Shown here piece by piece: positions 45,542 to 57,823 of a stretch of 64,000 nucleotides of DNA. The translations under genes and the position numbers were made by a program. The stretch spans positions 682,001 to 746,000 of the forward strand of contig NZ_CP059467.1 in NCBI RefSeq assembly GCF_017894365.1, in the 5' to 3' direction. The stretch's first letter is position 1; every line of letters begins with the position of its first letter. The stretch comes from Aromatoleum bremense (GTDB taxonomy: Bacteria > Pseudomonadota > Gammaproteobacteria > Burkholderiales > Rhodocyclaceae). The notes under the pieces were generated by a model, which searched no databases, was not told the DNA's origin, and saw only the letters and a list, made by a program, of their open reading frames with translations.

Positions 45542-47212
45542 TCAGCGTCCGAACGAGTTCGCACCGAGCATTTCCGCCGCGTGACGGCGGGTCGTCTCGG
45601 TGATGTTCACGCCGCCCAGCATACGGGCAATCTCCTCGACCCGCGCTTCGCTGTTCAGCACGCAAACCGTGCTCAGGACTTCCGACCCGCGTGGCGTCTT
45701 GGCGATGCTCCATTGCCAGTCGGCGCACGCCGCCACCTGCGGCAGATGGGTCACGCACAGCACCTGGCGCTCCCGTCCCAGCCGGCGCAGCAACTGGCCG
45801 ACGATCTCCGCGACCCGCCCGCCGATCCCGACATCGACCTCGTCGAATATCAGCGTCGGCGTCGCCGAGTCGCGGCTGGTGATGACCTGGATTGCGAGTC
45901 CGATGCGCGACAGCTCGCCCCCCGACGCAACTTTCGCGAGCGGGCGCAGCGACTGGTTGGGATTCGCGGCGACGCGGAATTCAACGGATTCCAGGCCGTA
46001 GGCCATCGGCGAGGCGCAGGCTTCGAGCGCCACTTCGAACTTTCCGCCCGCCATCGCCAGCGTCTGCATCGCATCGGTGATGCCGCGCGACAGAGCTTCG
46101 GCTGCCGGCGCGCGTGCTGCGGAAAGACGCCGTGCGGCTGCCTCGTATTCGTCGTGGAGGCGCTTTTCCTCTTCGGCAAGGCGGGCCGGATCCGCGCGCG
46201 AGACGAGATCGTCGAGCTTTCGCGCCCACTCGGCGCGGAGGTCCGACAACTCGCCGGGGGTCACGCGGTGCTTGCGGGCCAGCGCCATGACGTCCTCGAT
46301 GCGCCGCTCGATCTCGGCCAAGCGCTGAGGATCGAGGTCGAGCCGCTCGCGATAGCGCCGCAGCGCGTGCAGCGCTTCGTCGGCCTGGATCGCCGCGCCG
46401 GCGAGCAGGTCACGGACATCGGCGAGATCGGAATCGATCTCGGCCATCCCATCGACCCGGACGCTGAAGTGGCGCAGCTGCGAAGCGATCGCGAGATCGC
46501 CTTCGCCGAGCGTCGCGAGCACTTCGTCCGCCCCCTCGATCAGACCCGCCGCATGGGCAAGACGTGCATGTTCGACATTGATCCGACCCCATTCCTCGGC
46601 GCTGAACGCGAGCTCGTCGAGTTCGCGTATCTGCCAGGCAAGGAGTTCACGCTCACGCTCGGACGCCACCGAGTCCTGGTCCGCAGCGCGACGCAGCTCG
46701 ACGAGGCGCTGCCACGCGTGGAAACGTGCGCTGACTTCTGCGGCGAGCGCCGCAGCCCCCGCGTGCATGTCGAGCAGCGCGCGCTGCGCGTCGGGCTTGA
46801 GCAGCGCGTGATGGGCATGCTGGCCATGAATGTCGGCGAGCCAGTCGCCCGCTTCGCGCAACTGCCCCTGCGTGACCGGCACGCCGTTGAGCCACGCCCG
46901 CGAGCGCCCGCCGGCCTCGACCACCCGTCTCAGGATCATCACTCCGTCATCCGCCGTCAGGTCCTGCCCCGCCAGCCACTCGCCGAGCGGGCTCGACGGC
47001 GGCAGGTCGAACTCGGCCGCGATATCCGCCTTGCCGCATCCCGCGCGTACCGCGCCAGCGTCGGCGCGCCCGCCCAAGGCAAGGCCGAGTGCATCGAGCA
47101 GGATCGACTTGCCCGCACCGGTTTCCCCGGTCAGCGCGCCGAACCCCGCTTCGAACTCGAGCTCGAGGCGGTCGACGATCACGAAATCCCGAATGGTCAG
47201 GCGACGGAGCAT
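45542..47212 (-). CDS. recN: DNA repair protein RecN
   Basis: SMC-like ATPase in double-strand-break repair. 556 residues. Walker A GETGAGKS near the N-terminus (after MLRRLTIRDF), a central coiled-coil region (about 150-350), the signature LSRIGLAIQ following SGGE, and Walker B LIFDEVDVGIGG. ATG at 47210-47212; the longer frame runs through nadK and is rejected. Converges with fur. Confidence 0.96.
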   Translation of the reverse strand: MLRRLTIRDFVIVDRLELEFEAGFGALTGETGAGKSILLDALGLALGGRADAGAVRAGCGKADIAAEFDLPPSSPLGEWLAGQDLTADDGVMILRRVVEAGGRSRAWLNGVPVTQGQLREAGDWLADIHGQHAHHALLKPDAQRALLDMHAGAAALAAEVSARFHAWQRLVELRRAADQDSVASERERELLAWQIRELDELAFSAEEWGRINVEHARLAHAAGLIEGADEVLATLGEGDLAIASQLRHFSVRVDGMAEIDSDLADVRDLLAGAAIQADEALHALRRYRERLDLDPQRLAEIERRIEDVMALARKHRVTPGELSDLRAEWARKLDDLVSRADPARLAEEEKRLHDEYEAAARRLSAARAPAAEALSRGITDAMQTLAMAGGKFEVALEACASPMAYGLESVEFRVAANPNQSLRPLAKVASGGELSRIGLAIQVITSRDSATPTLIFDEVDVGIGGRVAEIVGQLLRRLGRERQVLCVTHLPQVAACADWQWSIAKTPRGSEVLSTVCVLNSEARVEEIARMLGGVNITETTRRHAAEMLGANSFGR

Positions 47213-47240
47213 GAGCGGTGCAGTGGTTGGGAAACTTTGG

Positions 47241-48125
47241 TCAGGGACGACGCGGCGGCGCGCTCCAGTGAAGCTTCTCGCGCAGCATGGCGAAATAGCT
47301 GTAGCCCTCCGGGTGCAGCAGGCGGACGACATCGGGCGAACGAGTGACCCGCAGCCGGTCGCCGGCGCGAGCGTCGAAGCGGGCCTGGCCATCGAAATGT
47401 ATCCGGGCGTCATGCTGGGGCAACAGCACGATCTCGATATGAGAAGTATCCGGCAACGTGACCGGACGCGCGGTGAGCGCATGAGGGCACAACGGTACCA
47501 GGGCGATCCCGCCGACGTTCGGATGGAGGATCGGCCCGTTGGCCGACAACGCGTATGCTGTCGAACCCGTCGGGGTCGTCAGGATCATCCCGTCCGAGCG
47601 CTGCGTATAAACAAATTCCCCGTCGATTGACAGATCGAACTCGATCATCCGGCCCAGCTCGCCCTTGTTCACGACCACATCGTTGAGCGCCAGCGTCTGG
47701 AATACGCGGTGGCCCGCCCGCAGCACTTCGGCGTCGAGCATCGCTCGCGATTCCTCGGTGTAGCGTCCGTCGAGAATCTCGGCGAGTTTCGGCAACGCTT
47801 CGTCGCGCGAGATATCGGTGAGGAAACCGAGCCTGCCCTGGTTGATCCCGACCAGCGGCACGCCATGCTGGGACAGCCGGCGCGCCGTATTGAGCATCGT
47901 GCCGTCGCCGCCGAGCACGACAGCGAGGTCCGCCTGGGCGCCGATCTCATCGTAGCTCGCAACGGCAAACTGACCAGCCATGCCGATGGAACTCGCCGTC
48001 CCCTGCTCGATCCACACGTCAAGTCCGCGCACCCGCAGGAATTCGGCGATGCGCAGCACCGCCTCCGCCACGTCGGGGCTCTGGTACTTGCCGATCAGTG
48101 CAACGATGCGGAAGTTCTTGCTCAT
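47241..48125 (-). CDS. nadK: NAD kinase
   Basis: Phosphorylates NAD to NADP. 294 residues. GGDGTML holds the catalytic Asp, and STAYALSANGPILHP is the second family signature. ATG at 48123-48125 gives a start typical of the family; a 6-residue longer frame exists. Followed by recN (28-bp gap) and divergent from hrcA. Confidence 0.96.
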   Translation of the reverse strand: MSKNFRIVALIGKYQSPDVAEAVLRIAEFLRVRGLDVWIEQGTASSIGMAGQFAVASYDEIGAQADLAVVLGGDGTMLNTARRLSQHGVPLVGINQGRLGFLTDISRDEALPKLAEILDGRYTEESRAMLDAEVLRAGHRVFQTLALNDVVVNKGELGRMIEFDLSIDGEFVYTQRSDGMILTTPTGSTAYALSANGPILHPNVGGIALVPLCPHALTARPVTLPDTSHIEIVLLPQHDARIHFDGQARFDARAGDRLRVTRSPDVVRLLHPEGYSYFAMLREKLHWSAPPRRP

Positions 48126-48216
48126 GCGCGGATTAAACCACATCGCGTAATGCCTTGGCAGACGCCAGCGCTCGTCCGCAGGCTGTTAGAATCATCGCAA
48201 TAGTGCATACCGGATC

Positions 48217-49245
48217 ATGAAACTGCTAGACCCCCGCTCCCAGTTACTGCTGAAGACCCTGATCGAACGATACATCGTCGAAGGTCAGCCGGTCGGCTCG
48301 CGCGCGCTTTCACGTTATTCCGGCCTCGAGCTGTCGCCGGCGACGGTGCGTAACGTGATGAGCGACCTCGAGGAGATGGGTTTCATCACCAGCCCGCACA
48401 CTTCGGCCGGGCGCATCCCGACCGCCCTGGGCTACCGTTTCTTCGTCGATTCGCTGCTGACCGTGCAGCCGCTCGAACAGGCGCGCGTGCGCAAACTCAA
48501 GGGCCAACTGCAGCCCGATCAGCCGCAGCGCCTGATGAATTCCGCGTCGCACCTGCTGTCCGAACTTACCCAGTTCGCCGGCGTGGTTGTTTCGCCACGC
48601 CGCGATACCGTGAAGATCCGACAGATCGAGTTCATCAGCCTCGCCGAGAACCGCATCCTGCTGATCATCGTAACCACTGCCGGGGACGTGCAAAACCGCA
48701 TCCTGATCACGCGCCGCGCCTACTCCTCGGCGGAACTCGTCGAGGCGGCGGCCTACCTTACCGAGCACTTCGCCGGACTCGGATTCGACGACATCCGCGC
48801 CCGCATCCGCGACGAACTCAAGCAGTTGCGCAGCGACATGAGCGAACTCATGACGGCCGCCGTCGAGGCCGGCAATGCGGCCGCCGAAGAGGACAGCGCG
48901 AGCTATGTACTGTCGGGCGAAACCAACCTGCTCGACGTCGAGGACCTGTCGTCGAACATGGCTCGCCTGCGCGAACTATTCAAGCTCTTCGAACAGAAGA
49001 CCGGCCTGATGCAGCTGCTCGACCTCTCGAACCGCGCGCAGGGCGTGCAGATCTTCATTGGCGACGAATCCGGGCTCTCGCAACTCGACGGCTGCAGCGT
49101 CGTGACCGCGGGCTACGAAGTCAACGGCAAAGTGGTTGGCTCGGTCGGCGTCATCGGCCCGACGCGCATGGCCTACGATCGAGTCATCCCGATCGTCGAC
49201 ATCACGGCCCGCCTCCTGTCGAATGCGCTCTCGAGCCCTGGCTGA
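48217..49245 (+). CDS. hrcA: Heat-inducible transcription repressor HrcA
   Basis: Repressor of heat-shock operons that binds CIRCE (TTAGCACTC-N9-GAGTGCTAA). 342 residues: N-terminal winged helix ([18 protein letters not shown], about 40-57), GAF-like domain and a C-terminal segment with [15 protein letters not shown]. Divergent from nadK. No CIRCE sequence was found near it or any other heat-shock gene in the window. Confidence 0.97.
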   Translation: MKLLDPRSQLLLKTLIERYIVEGQPVGSRALSRYSGLELSPATVRNVMSDLEEMGFITSPHTSAGRIPTALGYRFFVDSLLTVQPLEQARVRKLKGQLQPDQPQRLMNSASHLLSELTQFAGVVVSPRRDTVKIRQIEFISLAENRILLIIVTTAGDVQNRILITRRAYSSAELVEAAAYLTEHFAGLGFDDIRARIRDELKQLRSDMSELMTAAVEAGNAAAEEDSASYVLSGETNLLDVEDLSSNMARLRELFKLFEQKTGLMQLLDLSNRAQGVQIFIGDESGLSQLDGCSVVTAGYEVNGKVVGSVGVIGPTRMAYDRVIPIVDITARLLSNALSSPG

Positions 49246-49274
49246 ACGCTTCGGCCCGCCCCCAAAGGACTTGC

Positions 49275-50372
49275 ATGGCCCGTTATTGGCCCGAACCCGC
49301 CCACACCCACGGCACCTCCGCGCGCACCGGCGTCCTGCTTGTCAATCTCGGTACCCCCGCGGCGCCGACGGCTGCGGCGGTTCGCCCTTATCTCAAGGAA
49401 TTCCTCTCCGACCCGCGCGTCGTCGAGATCCCGCGCGTGATCTGGTGGCCGATTCTGAACGGTGTCATTCTCAACCTGCGGCCGAAGAAATCGGCTGAGA
49501 AATACGCGGCCGTCTGGAGCGACGCCGGATCGCCGCTCAAAGTCCACACCGAACGACAGGCAAAACTCCTTGCCGGGTATCTCGGCCACTCAGGGGTGAG
49601 CGACGTCGTCGTCGACTGGGCGATGCGCTATGGGGCGCCGCCCATATCCGACGTACTCGTCCGCATGAAAGCCGACGGCTGCAGCCGGATCCTCGTCGTG
49701 CCGCTGTATCCGCAGTATGCGGCGAGCACCACCGCGAGCGTCATCGACGAGGTCGCGCGCTGCCTGACCCGCTGGCGTAACCTGCCCGAGATCCGCTATG
49801 TGCGGAACTTTCACGATCACCCGGGCTACGTCGGAGCACTCGCCCAGAGCGTACGCGACCACTGGGCAAAACACGGTGAGCCCGACCAGCTCGTGATGAG
49901 CTTTCACGGTATACCGAAGCGCTCGCTCGATCTTGGTGATCCTTACCACTGCGAGTGCCACGTCACTGCACGCCTGCTCGCAGCGAAGCTCGACCTGCCA
50001 CCCGAGCGCTGGCAGCTCACCTTCCAGTCCCGCTTCGGCAAGGCGGAATGGCTGAAACCCTACACCCAGCCGACCCTCGAAGCACTCGGCCGCAAAGGGA
50101 CCGGGCGCGTCGACGTGATCTGCCCTGGGTTCGCTTCGGACTGCCTCGAAACCCTCGAGGAAATCGCCCTCGAATGCAGGACGGCGTTCCTCGGCGCCGG
50201 CGGCAAGGCCTTTCATTACATTCCCTGCCTCAACGAGCGACATGACTGGATTGCTGCACTGACCGACATCGTCCGCAGCCGGATCGGTGACTGGCTGGAA
50301 GCTCCCCTGCCGGAGGCGGGGCACCTCGCCGCGACAGCCCAACAGGCACGTGCCGCAGGAGCGGAACGCTGA
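49275..50372 (+). CDS. hemH: Ferrochelatase
   Basis: Inserts Fe2+ into protoporphyrin IX, the last step of protoheme synthesis. 365 residues. The catalytic His lies in [10 protein letters not shown], the second signature is [14 protein letters not shown], and [14 protein letters not shown] precedes the Glu-rich metal-site helix. ATG at 49275 with AAAGGAC upstream. 29 bp after hrcA, same strand. The protein has about 20 residues of hydrophilic N-terminus before [10 protein letters not shown]. Confidence 0.96.
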   Translation: MARYWPEPAHTHGTSARTGVLLVNLGTPAAPTAAAVRPYLKEFLSDPRVVEIPRVIWWPILNGVILNLRPKKSAEKYAAVWSDAGSPLKVHTERQAKLLAGYLGHSGVSDVVVDWAMRYGAPPISDVLVRMKADGCSRILVVPLYPQYAASTTASVIDEVARCLTRWRNLPEIRYVRNFHDHPGYVGALAQSVRDHWAKHGEPDQLVMSFHGIPKRSLDLGDPYHCECHVTARLLAAKLDLPPERWQLTFQSRFGKAEWLKPYTQPTLEALGRKGTGRVDVICPGFASDCLETLEEIALECRTAFLGAGGKAFHYIPCLNERHDWIAALTDIVRSRIGDWLEAPLPEAGHLAATAQQARAAGAER

Positions 50373-50541
50373 AATGGATCCCCGTTTCAAACTCGGCCCT
50401 GCAGTGGCTGCTCAATGCGGTCAATGCCTGCTCACTTGGCTCGCAAGCGTGGCGCTGACGGGCGTGACGACAGACGTCCACATCGTCGCCGGGCGGCGCC
50501 GGAATTGATCATAGCCTCCTTTGCGGCGGGATTTTCCCGAC

Positions 50542-51906
50542 TCAGTCGTCGAGGATCTGCAGATCGAGCCCGCCCGTGGCGGTCAGGTCACCGATAACGG
50601 CCGGCTCGCCATACCTCCCCAGTTCCCGCGCCGCGGCCGCGAGCCGCCGCGCAACCGTCGTCGCCACCAGCCGGCGGAAAAGTTCCCGGACCTCTTCCGT
50701 CGCCAGTGCCAGCGCTGCCGGGTTGACCTCGATATACGTCGTCGGCGCCACCGCGACCGCGGTGACCGGATGCCGGTGGTCGATCGTGTCGAGCCATGCC
50801 AGCTCGCCGAAGACCTCCCCCGGGCCGAGCCGCTGCACCCGGCGTCCATCGACAGACAGTTCCACCTCGCCGGCCACCACGACGCCGAAGCGCTGGTCGG
50901 CGTCGCGCTCGCGAATCAGCGTCGTCCGTGCCGCCACGCTGCGCCAGGTCGAAGTGCGCAGCACCTCCCACAACTCGACATCGTCGAATTCGGTGAAGAA
51001 GGCAAGCTTGCGCAGAGTCGTAAACCGCGTCGTATCCTGCGGCACATCCTCGTCGTCGACGATCTTGTAGCGCACCGCTGACAGATCCTTTGCAAACTCG
51101 GCGCCGTTGCGGTAGCGCGAGTAAAGATCCTTCTCCAGCGCCTTGCGCAGGACCGTGTCCATCAACTCCGGCATGTCCGGGTTCAGCTGCGAAACCAGCG
51201 GCGGGTCCGCATTAATGATCTTGTAGATCAGCTGCGCCGGATTGGCCGCACGAAACGGCAAGCGCCCGGTCAGTAAATGGAACAGCACGACGCCGAGGGA
51301 ATAGAGGTCGGTTTTCTGGTTCAGCGGGTAGCCCTTGATCTGCTCGGGGCTCATATAGGCGGGCGAACCGACGCCCATGATGAAAGTCGAGTCGGTCTCG
51401 ACCTTCTTGTTGATGTTCAGCGCCAGGCCGAAGTCGGTGATCTTTACGTTGTCGTTCTCGTCGACAAGGATGTTGGCCGGCTTGATGTCCCGGTGGACAA
51501 CGCCCTGCCGGTAGGCGTGGTCGAGCGCCATGCAGCACTTGAAGACGATGCCGATCGTGCGATGAATCGGCAGCAGGCGTTCGAAGCTGCAGTACCGCTC
51601 GAGCGACTCGCCGGGAAAATACTCCATCACCACGTAAGCCTGATCCGGCTCGGTGACGACTTCGTGGATGCGGACGATGTTCGGATGGTCGAGGCGGCTG
51701 ACGACCGCCTGTTCGGCCTTCAGCAGCTTGAGCAGGCGACGGTTCCACTTCGCTTCGTCCCTCGCCTTGTCCTGGAAGCGGACGAGCTTGACGGCCAGCG
51801 GTTCGGGATCATCCGGGGATTCCACCCTATAGACGATGGCAGTCGCGCCGCGCCCCACCTCCTTGATGACCCGGTATTTTCCGATGCTGTGCGGAATATC
51901 GCTCAT
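50542..51906 (-). CDS. Serine/threonine protein kinase with C-terminal cyclic-nucleotide-binding-like domain
   Basis: A 454-residue cytoplasmic Hanks-type kinase with no transmembrane helix. Gly-loop VGRGATAIVY (17-26), Lys40 in AVKL, catalytic HRDIKPAN (138-145), DFG 158-160, activation-loop GSPAYMSPEQ (180-189): catalytically complete. Residues about 305-430 match a cNMP-binding beta-roll: FGVVVAGEVELSVDG, LGPGEVFGELAWLD and YIEVNPAAL. In this fold GELA plus a following Arg bind the phosphate; here the Arg is not obvious, so the ligand may not be a cyclic nucleotide. Divergent from grpE across 185 bp. Substrates unknown. Confidence 0.88.
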   Translation of the reverse strand: MSDIPHSIGKYRVIKEVGRGATAIVYRVESPDDPEPLAVKLVRFQDKARDEAKWNRRLLKLLKAEQAVVSRLDHPNIVRIHEVVTEPDQAYVVMEYFPGESLERYCSFERLLPIHRTIGIVFKCCMALDHAYRQGVVHRDIKPANILVDENDNVKITDFGLALNINKKVETDSTFIMGVGSPAYMSPEQIKGYPLNQKTDLYSLGVVLFHLLTGRLPFRAANPAQLIYKIINADPPLVSQLNPDMPELMDTVLRKALEKDLYSRYRNGAEFAKDLSAVRYKIVDDEDVPQDTTRFTTLRKLAFFTEFDDVELWEVLRTSTWRSVAARTTLIRERDADQRFGVVVAGEVELSVDGRRVQRLGPGEVFGELAWLDTIDHRHPVTAVAVAPTTYIEVNPAALALATEEVRELFRRLVATTVARRLAAAARELGRYGEPAVIGDLTATGGLDLQILDD

Positions 51907-52029
51907 CCTCGTTCCATGCTTTCCCGCCCGCAGTAAGCACTGTCCCGCGCGCACCATTCACGCCAAGGGGGGCGAATCGTGACACACCTGCCGGCGAACC
52001 GGCAACCTTCGAAAAATCGCTGCACCTCC

Positions 52030-52057
52030 CTTGAAAAATGGAATCATGCCCCCAATT
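52030..52057 (+). promoter_or_regulatory. Sigma-32 promoter of grpE
   Basis: CTTGAAA (52030-52036), a 13-bp spacer and CCCCAATT (52050-52057), close to the sigma-32 consensus. Transcription would begin near 52064, 28 bases before the grpE ATG. Confidence 0.8.
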
Positions 52058-52091
52058 GGGCACGGTCGAAGAACAAAGGGAGATTCCACCC

Positions 52092-52670
52092 ATGCAGGAA
52101 AACAAGCAGCCTTCCGAAATCCAGGGCGAACTGCCCGAGCTTCCAGATGGCGAATCAGTGCAGCCGCAACCGGCGAACGAACAGGCGGCCCCCGATACGG
52201 ACACGATGCCGCGACTCGAGGAAACCCTGCGCCAGGCCGAACTGAAAGCCGCCGAACACCACGACGCGTGGCTGCGAGCCCGCGCCGAAACCGAGAACGT
52301 CCGCCGCCGGGCCCAGGAAGACATCGCCAAGGCGTCGAAGTTTGCAGCCGAAAAATTCGCCGCTGGCGTGCTTCCGGTCAGGGACAGCCTCGAAGCCGCG
52401 CTCGCGAGCGAGAAACAGACTCTGGAGAGCCTGCGGGAAGGCGTTGAATTGACGCTCAAGCAACTGAACGCTGCCTTCCAGAATGCGGGCCTCACCGAAG
52501 AAGACCCGACCGGGCAAAAGTTTGATCCGAACAAGCACCAGGCGATCAGCGCGATCGAAGCCGAAGGCGAGCCGAATACAGTACTCAACGTACTGCAGAA
52601 AGGCTACCTTCTGCACGGGCGCGTGATCCGTCCGGCAATGGTGATGGTTTCGAAAGCCAAGGGTATGTAA
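52092..52670 (+). CDS. grpE: Nucleotide exchange factor GrpE
   Basis: DnaK nucleotide-exchange factor. 192 residues: an acidic, Pro/Gln-rich N-terminus (1-40), a long dimerising helix (about 40-105) with [13 protein letters not shown], and the C-terminal beta-domain with HQAISAIE and [25 protein letters not shown] at 52092 follows AAGGGAGA; the longer frame from 52038 spans the promoter and is rejected. Confidence 0.97.
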   Translation: MQENKQPSEIQGELPELPDGESVQPQPANEQAAPDTDTMPRLEETLRQAELKAAEHHDAWLRARAETENVRRRAQEDIAKASKFAAEKFAAGVLPVRDSLEAALASEKQTLESLREGVELTLKQLNAAFQNAGLTEEDPTGQKFDPNKHQAISAIEAEGEPNTVLNVLQKGYLLHGRVIRPAMVMVSKAKGM

Positions 52671-52685
52671 GCCTCGCCGCGGATG

Positions 52686-52713
52686 CTTGAAATCCGACGC
52701 GGCGCCCCGATCT
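52686..52713 (+). promoter_or_regulatory. Sigma-32 promoter of dnaK
   Basis: CTTGAAA (52686-52692), a 13-bp spacer and CCCGATCT (52706-52713; 7 of 8 to CCCCATNT). It lies in the 136-bp gap between grpE and dnaK, giving dnaK its own heat-shock start besides read-through from grpE. Confidence 0.75.
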
Positions 52714-52731
52714 ACTGAACAACGAAAATCC

Positions 52732-52778
52732 GGTGAGGCGTGGTTACGGCAGCGACGCCAGGCGTCCTCCGCCTCACC
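52732..52778 (+). other. Long-range stem in the dnaK leader
   Basis: GGTGAGGCG (52732-52740) and CGCCTCACC (52770-52778) are perfectly complementary 9-mers with a 29-base loop that can fold further (GACGCC/GGCGTC parts). The structure ends about 17 bases before the Shine-Dalgarno (AAAGGA) of dnaK and lies inside the predicted heat-shock transcript. Confidence 0.6.
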
Positions 52779-52806
52779 CTTCACCCCTCACTTGAAAGGA
52801 ACGGCA

Positions 52807-54744
52807 ATGGGAAAAATCATCGGTATCGACCTGGGCACGACGAATAGCTGCGTCGCCGTGATGGAAGGCGGCAAGCCCAAGGTAATCGAAAACTCCGAAG
52901 GCGCACGTACCACCCCGTCCGTCGTCGCGTACGCGGAAGACGGCGAGATCCTGACCGGCGCGCCGGCCAAGCGCCAGGCGGTCACGAACGCGAAGAACAC
53001 GCTGTTCGCCGTCAAGCGCCTGATCGGCCGCCGCTTCGAAGAGAAGGAAGTACAGAAGGACATCGACCTGATGCCCTATACGATCTGCAAGGCCGACAAC
53101 AGCGACGCGTGGGTCGAAGTGCGCGGCAAGAAAATCGCCCCGCCGCAGGTCTCCGCCGAAGTGCTGCGCAAGATGAAGAAGACCGCCGAGGACTACCTCG
53201 GCGAGGAAGTCACCGAAGCCGTCATCACGGTGCCGGCCTACTTCAACGACAGCCAGCGCCAGGCGACCAAGGACGCCGGCCGCATCGCCGGGCTGGAAGT
53301 CAAGCGCATCATCAACGAGCCGACCGCCGCAGCGCTCGCGTTCGGCATGGACAAGAAGCCGGGCGACTCGAAGATCGCCGTGTATGACCTCGGCGGCGGC
53401 ACCTTCGACATCTCGATCATCGAGATCGCCGACATCGACGGTGAACACCAGTTCGAAGTGCTCGCGACGAACGGCGACACTTTCCTCGGCGGCGAGGACT
53501 TCGACCAGCGCCTGATCGACTACATCGTCACCGAGTTCAAGAAGGAACAGGGCGTCGACCTGAAGAAGGACGTGCTCGCGCTGCAGCGCCTGAAGGAAGC
53601 GGCCGAGAAGGCGAAGATCGAGCTGTCGTCGGGCCAGCAGACCGAAGTGAACCTGCCGTACATCACGGCCGACGCATCGGGCCCGAAGCACCTCGCGGTG
53701 AAGATCACGCGCGCGAAGTTCGAATCGCTCGTCGAAGAGCTGGTTCAGCGCACGATCGAGCCGTGCCGCATCGCGCTGAAGGACGCCGGGCTGAAGATCA
53801 CCGACATCGACGACGTCATTCTCGTCGGCGGCCAGACGCGGATGCCGAAGGTGCAGGAGAAGGTCAAGGAGTTCTTCGGCAAGGAAGCGCGCCGCGACGT
53901 GAATCCGGATGAAGCGGTCGCGGTCGGCGCCTCGATCCAGGGCGGCGTGCTGCAGGGCGAAGTCAAGGATGTGCTGCTGCTCGACGTGACCCCGCTGTCG
54001 CTCGGCATCGAGACGCTCGGCGGCGTGATGACGAAGCTGATCCAGAAGAACACCACGGTACCGACAAAGGCGAGCCAGGTGTTTTCGACTGCCGACGACA
54101 ACCAGAACGCGGTGACGATCCACGTGCTGCAGGGCGAGCGCGAAATGGCATCGGGCAACAAGAGCCTCGGCCAGTTCAACCTGTCGGACATCCCGCCCGC
54201 TCCGCGCGGCATGCCGCAAATCGAGGTCACGTTCGACATCGACGCGAACGGCATCCTGCACGTATCGGCGAAGGACAAGGCCACCGGCAAGGAAAACAAG
54301 ATCAAGATCCAGGCGAACTCGGGCCTGTCCGAGGACGAGATCCAGCGCATGGTGCAGGACGCCGCCGCGCACGCCGAGGAAGACAAGAAGGCCCACGAAC
54401 TGGTCGATACCCGCAACCAGTGCGACGCGCTGGTGCATTCGGTGAAGAAATCGCTGACCGAATACGGCGACAAGATCAGCGCCGACGAAAAGGCCAAGAT
54501 CGAACAGGCGATGAAGGACGCGGAAGAGGCGCTGAAGAGCAACGACAAGGACACCATCGAAGCCCGGATGCAGGCGTTGGCGACGGCCAGCCAGAAGCTC
54601 GGCGAGCAGATGTACGCGCAGTCGCAGGGTGCCGAAGGCGGTGCCACGGGCGAGGCAGCGGGCGGCGGATCCGCGGGCGGCTCGAAGGCTGCCGATGCCG
54701 ACGTGGTCGACGCCGAGTTCACCGAAGTCAAAGACAAGAAGTGA
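52807..54744 (+). CDS. dnaK: Chaperone DnaK (Hsp70)
   Basis: ATP-driven chaperone working with DnaJ and GrpE. 645 residues. ATPase domain begins [40 protein letters not shown] and [14 protein letters not shown] are conserved. Linker [15 protein letters not shown] joins the substrate-binding domain, and the C-terminus ends with the gamma-/beta-typical [13 protein letters not shown] after a Gly/Ala-rich tail. ATG at 52807 with AAAGGA upstream. Confidence 0.98.
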   Translation: MGKIIGIDLGTTNSCVAVMEGGKPKVIENSEGARTTPSVVAYAEDGEILTGAPAKRQAVTNAKNTLFAVKRLIGRRFEEKEVQKDIDLMPYTICKADNSDAWVEVRGKKIAPPQVSAEVLRKMKKTAEDYLGEEVTEAVITVPAYFNDSQRQATKDAGRIAGLEVKRIINEPTAAALAFGMDKKPGDSKIAVYDLGGGTFDISIIEIADIDGEHQFEVLATNGDTFLGGEDFDQRLIDYIVTEFKKEQGVDLKKDVLALQRLKEAAEKAKIELSSGQQTEVNLPYITADASGPKHLAVKITRAKFESLVEELVQRTIEPCRIALKDAGLKITDIDDVILVGGQTRMPKVQEKVKEFFGKEARRDVNPDEAVAVGASIQGGVLQGEVKDVLLLDVTPLSLGIETLGGVMTKLIQKNTTVPTKASQVFSTADDNQNAVTIHVLQGEREMASGNKSLGQFNLSDIPPAPRGMPQIEVTFDIDANGILHVSAKDKATGKENKIKIQANSGLSEDEIQRMVQDAAAHAEEDKKAHELVDTRNQCDALVHSVKKSLTEYGDKISADEKAKIEQAMKDAEEALKSNDKDTIEARMQALATASQKLGEQMYAQSQGAEGGATGEAAGGGSAGGSKAADADVVDAEFTEVKDKK

Positions 54745-54768
54745 TCGCTCGCCGGAAGGCGAGATGTC

Positions 54769-54815
54769 GGCCGAGCCCCTGCCGGTGCCCCTCGCACTGG
54801 CCGGCTCGGCCTTTT
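54769..54815 (+). terminator. Intrinsic terminator between dnaK and dnaJ
   Basis: Outer arms GGCCGAGCC (54769-54777) and GGCTCGGCC (54803-54811), an inner CCGGTGC/GCACTGG stem, then TTTT. It should reduce read-through from dnaK, giving more DnaK than DnaJ. A second small hairpin, GAGACC/GGTCTC (54826-54842), follows. Confidence 0.75.
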
Positions 54816-54861
54816 GCATGATCTGGAGACCCTCCCGGTCTCACAGCCTGAGCGGACCAAG

Positions 54862-55992
<1,131 letters not shown>

Positions 55993-56064
55993 GCCCCAGG
56001 CTCACCAGGGCAATCGTTACCTGCCCGGAGGCTCGCGTTCGCAAGTCTCCGGAAGCAAGCCCAT

Positions 56065-57450
<1,386 letters not shown>

Positions 57451-57823
57451 GTTTCTTCCGCCTGGTCGGGTTCAGGGCAGCCGATTCGCAGGGTCGCAAA
57501 TAGAATCGGCGCCCGCCACCGATACAACAAAAAGGGCGGTACCCGTCGGTCCGCCCCGGCCGTTTCGCCTCCATCACTCGATTGCGATGCGGCGCAGTTT
57601 TCTTTGATAGAATGTCGCGTCGATCCGCGCGGATTTCACGGAAAGTTGGGGTGATTTTAGCACAACGACGACATGCTCCGATCCGGGGCCGGTGCGGATG
57701 CCCCTGCTGCCCGGACTCACCTGTGCGGCTTTCATCACGACCCGGGGCAGGGCTCGACGATCACCGCCAAGGCCGTGGCCCGATTAAATACCTTCTCCCC
57801 TCCTCACTCCTGGAAACCCGACA
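57451..57823. other. Non-coding region between cysS and the cyclophilin pair
   Basis: 373 bp between divergent genes, so promoters for both must lie here. I see a 6-bp hairpin GGGCGG/CCGCCC (about 57534-57556) and TAGAAT (57608-57613) as a possible -10 for the plus strand, but no good -35 at the right distance. No gene or known RNA recognised. Confidence 0.4.

Noticed and set aside
45581..47347. A 588-codon plus-strand frame opposite recN
   Set aside because: Antisense shadow; recN is intact with all ATPase motifs.
48186..48209. A CIRCE-like sequence before hrcA (TTAGAATCA and TAGTGCATA)
   Set aside because: The arms match only 5/9 and 6/9 and the spacer is 6 rather than 9 bases, so it is not a credible CIRCE.
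50374..50508. A 44-codon frame directly after hemH
   Set aside because: Starts one base after the hemH stop with no Shine-Dalgarno; the product resembles no known family and composition is unremarkable. Not supported.
52774..54819. A 681-codon minus-strand frame opposite dnaK
   Set aside because: Antisense shadow of dnaK, compositionally biased (Leu/Asp/Arg) and with no recognisable domain.
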